Positions 61,450 through 64,000 of a stretch of DNA of 64,000 nucleotides are shown one piece after another. Positions within the stretch are counted from its first letter, which is position 1; each line of letters opens with the position of its first letter. This DNA is from Prescottella defluvii (lineage in GTDB: Bacteria > Actinomycetota > Actinomycetes > Mycobacteriales > Mycobacteriaceae): NCBI GenBank assembly GCA_029690005.1, contig CP121458.1, positions 3,100,001 to 3,164,000 of the forward strand. The letters run 5' to 3'. The translations under genes were made by a program, and so were the position numbers. The notes beneath the pieces were generated by a model. The model was not told the DNA's origin and did no database searches. It worked only from the letters and a program-made list of their open reading frames with translations.

Positions 61450-62073
61450 TCAGGCGGTGCGGCGGATGAGCAGGACGTGGTCGGTGACCTCGGCGGTGCG
61501 CCCACCGGGTCCGGTCGCGATCCGGCGGGGCGACTCGGCCCGCTCGACCATCCACCTCGCCGGATCCAGGTCGATACCCGCGGCGACCTCCTGCGGGCTC
61601 GGGTACCGGAGGTCGGGATCCTGGTTCCACGACCATGGCGCGGCCGAGCCGTGGTCGACCACCAGTAGCCGCCCGTCCGGGCGGAGCGCGTGCGCGGCCG
61701 TGCGCAGCACGGTGGCCCTGTCCAGGTCGAAGTGCGTCTGCAGGTAGTGAGCGCAGATCAGGTCGAACCAACCTTGCGGGAAGGACTCCTGTAGGTCATG
61801 TCGCTCGGCGACCACGCGATCTCCCAGCCCCTGCGAGGTGGCCAGCTCGGTGACTCGTGCGACCGCCACGGCAGAGATGTCGGCGGTGACATGCCGCCCC
61901 CGGCGGGCGAGCCACAGCGCGTCGCCGCCGTCGCCGCATCCGAGGTCCAGGACGTCGCCTGCGGACAGCCTCGTGACTGTCACGGCGAGAAGGCGATTCG
62001 GCTGCGGGTCGGTGACTTTCGGGCGGGCCGCGTGAACGTCGTCCCAGAACGGGCCTGCATCAGTGGTACTCAC
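61450..62073 (-). CDS. Class I SAM-dependent methyltransferase
   Basis: A 207-residue enzyme starting at a GTG (VSTTDAGPFWDDVHAARPKV) with AAAGGAG upstream; the longer frame behind it is not conserved. Motif I is AGDVLDLGCGDGGDALWLAR, followed by VTADISAVAVARV, the acidic HDLQESFPQGWFDLICAHYL and LRPDGRLLVVDHG. This SAM methyltransferase type often handles small or toxic metabolites (TehB/thiopurine-like). It ends 24 bases before DinB starts, so the two form a small operon, divergent from the XRE-cupin regulator. Confidence 0.85.
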   Translation of the reverse strand: MSTTDAGPFWDDVHAARPKVTDPQPNRLLAVTVTRLSAGDVLDLGCGDGGDALWLARRGRHVTADISAVAVARVTELATSQGLGDRVVAERHDLQESFPQGWFDLICAHYLQTHFDLDRATVLRTAAHALRPDGRLLVVDHGSAAPWSWNQDPDLRYPSPQEVAAGIDLDPARWMVERAESPRRIATGPGGRTAEVTDHVLLIRRTA

Positions 62074-62161
62074 GAAGGCGCTCCTTTCGATCGGGGTGCC
62101 CAGTCTCTCCGGACCTGCCACGATCTGGCACGCGATCTTGCGGTTCTGGCAATCTGGTCTC

Positions 62162-62764
62162 GTGGAACGCGAAACGGAAGACGTGCTCGATGCGTGGGGC
62201 CGAGGCTGCGTGCGCTGCGCCGCGACCGCGGCCTCACCCTCGCCGACGTCGCGATGAGGACCGGGGCATCGGAGAGCACCCTTTCGCGGCTCGAGAGCGG
62301 GCAGCGAAGGGCGACACTGGAATTGCTGCTGCCGCTGGCCCGCACCTACGACGTTCCGATGGACGACCTCGTCGGTGCCCCGCGCACGGGCGACCCGAGA
62401 ATCCACCTGAAGCCGATCCGGCGGGCCGGAATGATCTTCGTACCGCTGTCCCGGCGACCGGGCGGAGTGCAGGCGTTCAAGATGATCATTCCGGCCCAGC
62501 CGGACCCGCTCGAACCGACCCCGCAGACCCACGACGGCTTCGAATGGCTGTACGTGCTCAACGGTCGTCTGCGACTCGTCCTCGGCGACAGTGACCTGAC
62601 ACTGCCGCCGGGTGAGGCGGCCGAGTTCGACACGTCCCAGCCGCACTGGCTCGGTAGCGCGGAGCGATGTGGTCGAGCTACTCATCCTGTTCGGCACACA
62701 CGGGATGCGTGCTCACGTTCGTGCCGAGGCTGATCAGTCACCCCATCTCGAGGGACGGCGTTGA
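62162..62764 (+). CDS. XRE-cupin transcriptional regulator (frame breaks)
   Basis: About 200 residues. From a GTG at 62162 (VERETEDVLDA), a break near 62195 leads to the Cro/CI-type helix-turn-helix GPRLRALRRDRGLTLADVAM and GASESTLSRLESGQRRATLE. A cupin follows (DGFEWLYVLNGRLRLVLGDS, LPPGEAAEFDTSQPHWLGSA). A second break near 62665 restores VVELLILFGTHGMRAHVRAE, ending at 62764. It is divergent from the methyltransferase-DinB pair and probably regulates it in response to a small ligand bound by the cupin. Confidence 0.82.
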
Positions 62765-63090
62765 ATCAGGCCGCAGAACGTGTCGCTCGCAGCAACGCCA
62801 ACGGTTGCATGTTCAGTGGGGTTGAGGGGACGAGCTGCATCGTGTGACGGGACCCGACACCGCGGCGCAGTGCCACTCCCTCTCGCATGTTGAGATTGAT
62901 CGTTTCTGAAATTGACTCTCGCCGCATCGTTCCGGCGCCTCTGCATCCTGCGTCTTTCAACTCGAATTCTCGTGGCAGTACGCCGAATTGGTCGTGCGCT
63001 TGTTTGAAATTCCTTCCGGCCCGCGATTCTCTGCCAGGAATACCCGTCAGTAGTAGTGACTTTCCTGGATCGCCACGCTTACCGTGTCCA
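62765..63090. other. Intergenic stretch
   Basis: About 330 bases of AT-richer sequence with no start, ribosome site or known domain in any frame. Nothing recognised. Confidence 0.4.
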
Positions 63091-63116
63091 CGTCGCCCAG
63101 CCCCTTCTGGGCGACG
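63091..63116 (+). terminator. Hairpin with T-rich tail
   Basis: CGTCGCCCAG and CTGGGCGACG, perfect 10-base arms with the loop CCCCTT, followed by GTTGTGGCTTCTTT. It fits a terminator for plus-strand transcription from the XRE-cupin gene. Confidence 0.65.
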
Positions 63117-63150
63117 GTTGTGGCTTCTTTCCCCCAAGTGAGGTCACCCG

Positions 63151-63183
63151 GGTGCGCCGACCGTGGCTCGTGGTCGGCGCACC
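63151..63183. terminator. Second hairpin, 12-bp arms
   Basis: GGTGCGCCGACC (63151-63162) and its exact complement (63172-63183) with a 9-base loop. Together with the preceding hairpin it separates the XRE-cupin gene from the small ORFs at the right edge. Confidence 0.6.
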
Positions 63184-63223
63184 CACCCAGCGCACTGCAC
63201 CTCTTGGCGAAGGGCGAAGCTGA

Positions 63224-63352
63224 ATGCTTGTCACCGTTGTGGTCATGGCAGCGCTCATCGTCGCGGTGGGCTGCGTCGTGATGGCGGCGATTTCCTTGCC
63301 ACGCAGGGCCCGTGAGCGGCACCGGCTCGGTCGCCGCTCACGCCGACGTTGA
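63224..63352 (+). CDS. 42-residue single-pass membrane peptide
   Basis: The ATG at 63224 is preceded by AAGGGCGAAG. The product is MLVTVVVMAALIVAVGCVVM, a few more apolar residues (AAISLP), then a strongly basic tail (RRARERHRLGRRSRRR). One helix plus a cytoplasmic basic tail is the layout of many small membrane regulators and type I toxins. Unknown family. Confidence 0.45.
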   Translation: MLVTVVVMAALIVAVGCVVMAAISLPRRARERHRLGRRSRRR

Positions 63353-63427
63353 GTTTCAACCCTGCCTCAACTGCGCGGCGAGGTCTGACCGGTCAGTTCC
63401 AACTGGTTAATACCCAAGGGGTGCAAC

Positions 63428-63550
63428 ATGATCCGTTGGCGGTTACCTGCCTTCAGCGCCTTGCCGCGCGTCCAGTGGCGCCTCGCCTCGATTGGCCCCG
63501 TATCGCGCCGGCGCACCACATGGGGGACGGTCTATCGACAGGTTCGGTGA
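63428..63550 (+). CDS. Possible 40-residue basic peptide
   Basis: The ATG at 63428 has AAGGGG six bases upstream. The product starts MIRWRLPAFSALPRVQWRLA and is rich in Arg, Trp and Val. There is no known homologue that I recognise. The ribosome site is the main support. Confidence 0.3.
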   Translation: MIRWRLPAFSALPRVQWRLASIGPVSRRRTTWGTVYRQVR

Positions 63551-63566
63551 CGGTTGATCGTCATTG

Positions 63567-63776
63567 TCAATTCTCCGGGGCGTGCGATGGACCATTCGGT
63601 GGCGGCTCAGGGTTCGATGGGGCCACCCGCATCGCGATCACGCCCGCCGCCCCGATTCCTATCAGGGTGAGGCCGGCGCTGCGGGCGATCGTGACGACGA
63701 GCACTGCACCGAGGGCGGACAGCGGCACGAAGAGCATCAGAACGGCCGCATGGAACGCATGGTCTCGTTTCCTCAT
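63567..63776 (-). CDS. Small membrane protein
   Basis: From an ATG at 63776 (MRKRDHAFHAAVLMLFVPLS) the 69-residue product has two hydrophobic segments (AAVLMLFVPLSALGAVLVV and AGLTLIGIGAAGVIAMRVAP) and a proline-rich tail. The open frame runs on to a GTG at 63959, but that start lies inside a 12-bp-arm hairpin (63926-63959), so the shorter form is preferred. Unknown family. Confidence 0.45.
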   Translation of the reverse strand: MRKRDHAFHAAVLMLFVPLSALGAVLVVTIARSAGLTLIGIGAAGVIAMRVAPSNPEPPPNGPSHAPEN

Positions 63777-63925
63777 ACCCCGCCCACCTGCAGTCGGAGC
63801 ACTGATACCCGTTTCTCTCACCTGGGTGCGGCGAGCCACCGTGCCCCCGGGAATGATCCGGCGGCGTTCGAGTTCGGAATGAGGCAGGGCCAGCCACCAC
63901 ACGAGGATCCAGCCCCGCCCCACCC

Positions 63926-63959
63926 GTGCCGCATCCAATGGGTTCGATGGATGCGGCAC
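63926..63959. terminator. Hairpin near the right edge
   Basis: GTGCCGCATCCA (63926-63937) and its exact complement (63948-63959), loop of 10 bases. Probably the terminator of a gene that lies beyond the window or a bidirectional one. Confidence 0.5.
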
Positions 63960-64000
63960 CGTCCGCCGGTCGCGACCCTTCAGTCGACCGGCAGACGAGC

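Overview
The window is high-GC actinobacterial DNA. A complete start of the mycofactocin pathway (mftA-B-C-D plus mftM), an NDMA-dependent methanol dehydrogenase, an F420/LLM-type enzyme, an LGFP-repeat protein, TreX/TreY and many GTG/TTG starts point to a mycolate-forming member of Mycobacteriales, most likely Rhodococcus. That genus call is inference. No rRNA, tRNA or CRISPR array was recognised.

Layout. 0-7.9 kb: D-amino-acid dehydrogenase plus RidA; a two-component system translationally coupled to an ABC-2 exporter; a lipase/PAF-acetylhydrolase-like protein behind a strong palindrome. 7.9-15.3 kb: a degraded accessory zone with an IS256-family transposase stub fused to a YVTN beta-propeller fragment, a multiply frameshifted transposase OrfA, small membrane proteins, an AAHS-type MFS transporter, a complete IS481-type element (13054-14137) and SNF2-helicase/SWIM remnants. 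15.4-20.4 kb: a DUF2867 protein, a 42-aa hydrophobic peptide under a perfect palindrome, acetyl-CoA synthetase, and aldehyde dehydrogenase coupled to DUF779.

20.8-37 kb is the coherent core: a GAF-domain regulator; then mno, MoxR-type ATPase, VWA protein, iron-containing alcohol dehydrogenase, a sensor kinase/response regulator pair (MnoS/MnoR type), mftM (reverse strand), mftA, mftB, mftC, mftD, a Tat-exported F420-type oxidoreductase and a DUF4185-LGFP protein. MftA is matured by MftB, MftC and MftD to the redox cofactor mycofactocin, which Mno-type alcohol dehydrogenases are known to need. Aldehyde dehydrogenase and acetyl-CoA synthetase would carry the aldehyde on to acyl-CoA. mftE, mftF and mftR are not in their usual places. 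A near-identical 19-bp motif lies upstream of both mno and the second alcohol dehydrogenase and is a good candidate MnoR box.

37-64 kb: alpha/beta hydrolase, arylsulfatase, TreX-TreY, a leucine-rich-repeat protein, ClC channel, zinc alcohol dehydrogenase, a four-gene hydrolase/ligase operon (amidohydrolase, M20, nitrilase-type, acyl-CoA ligase) opposite a LuxR regulator, a MocR regulator opposite BenE, and small genes (GNAT, DinB, methyltransferase, XRE-cupin).

A caution for the whole window: more than twenty conserved genes are split into two or more frames, and wherever I could rebuild the break it was a single-base change, mostly a loss, in a short G or C run. This looks like sequencing or assembly error rather than mass pseudogenisation. 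I annotate such loci as whole genes and state the break. The multiply damaged mobile-element remnants in the 8-15 kb zone are called pseudogenes.
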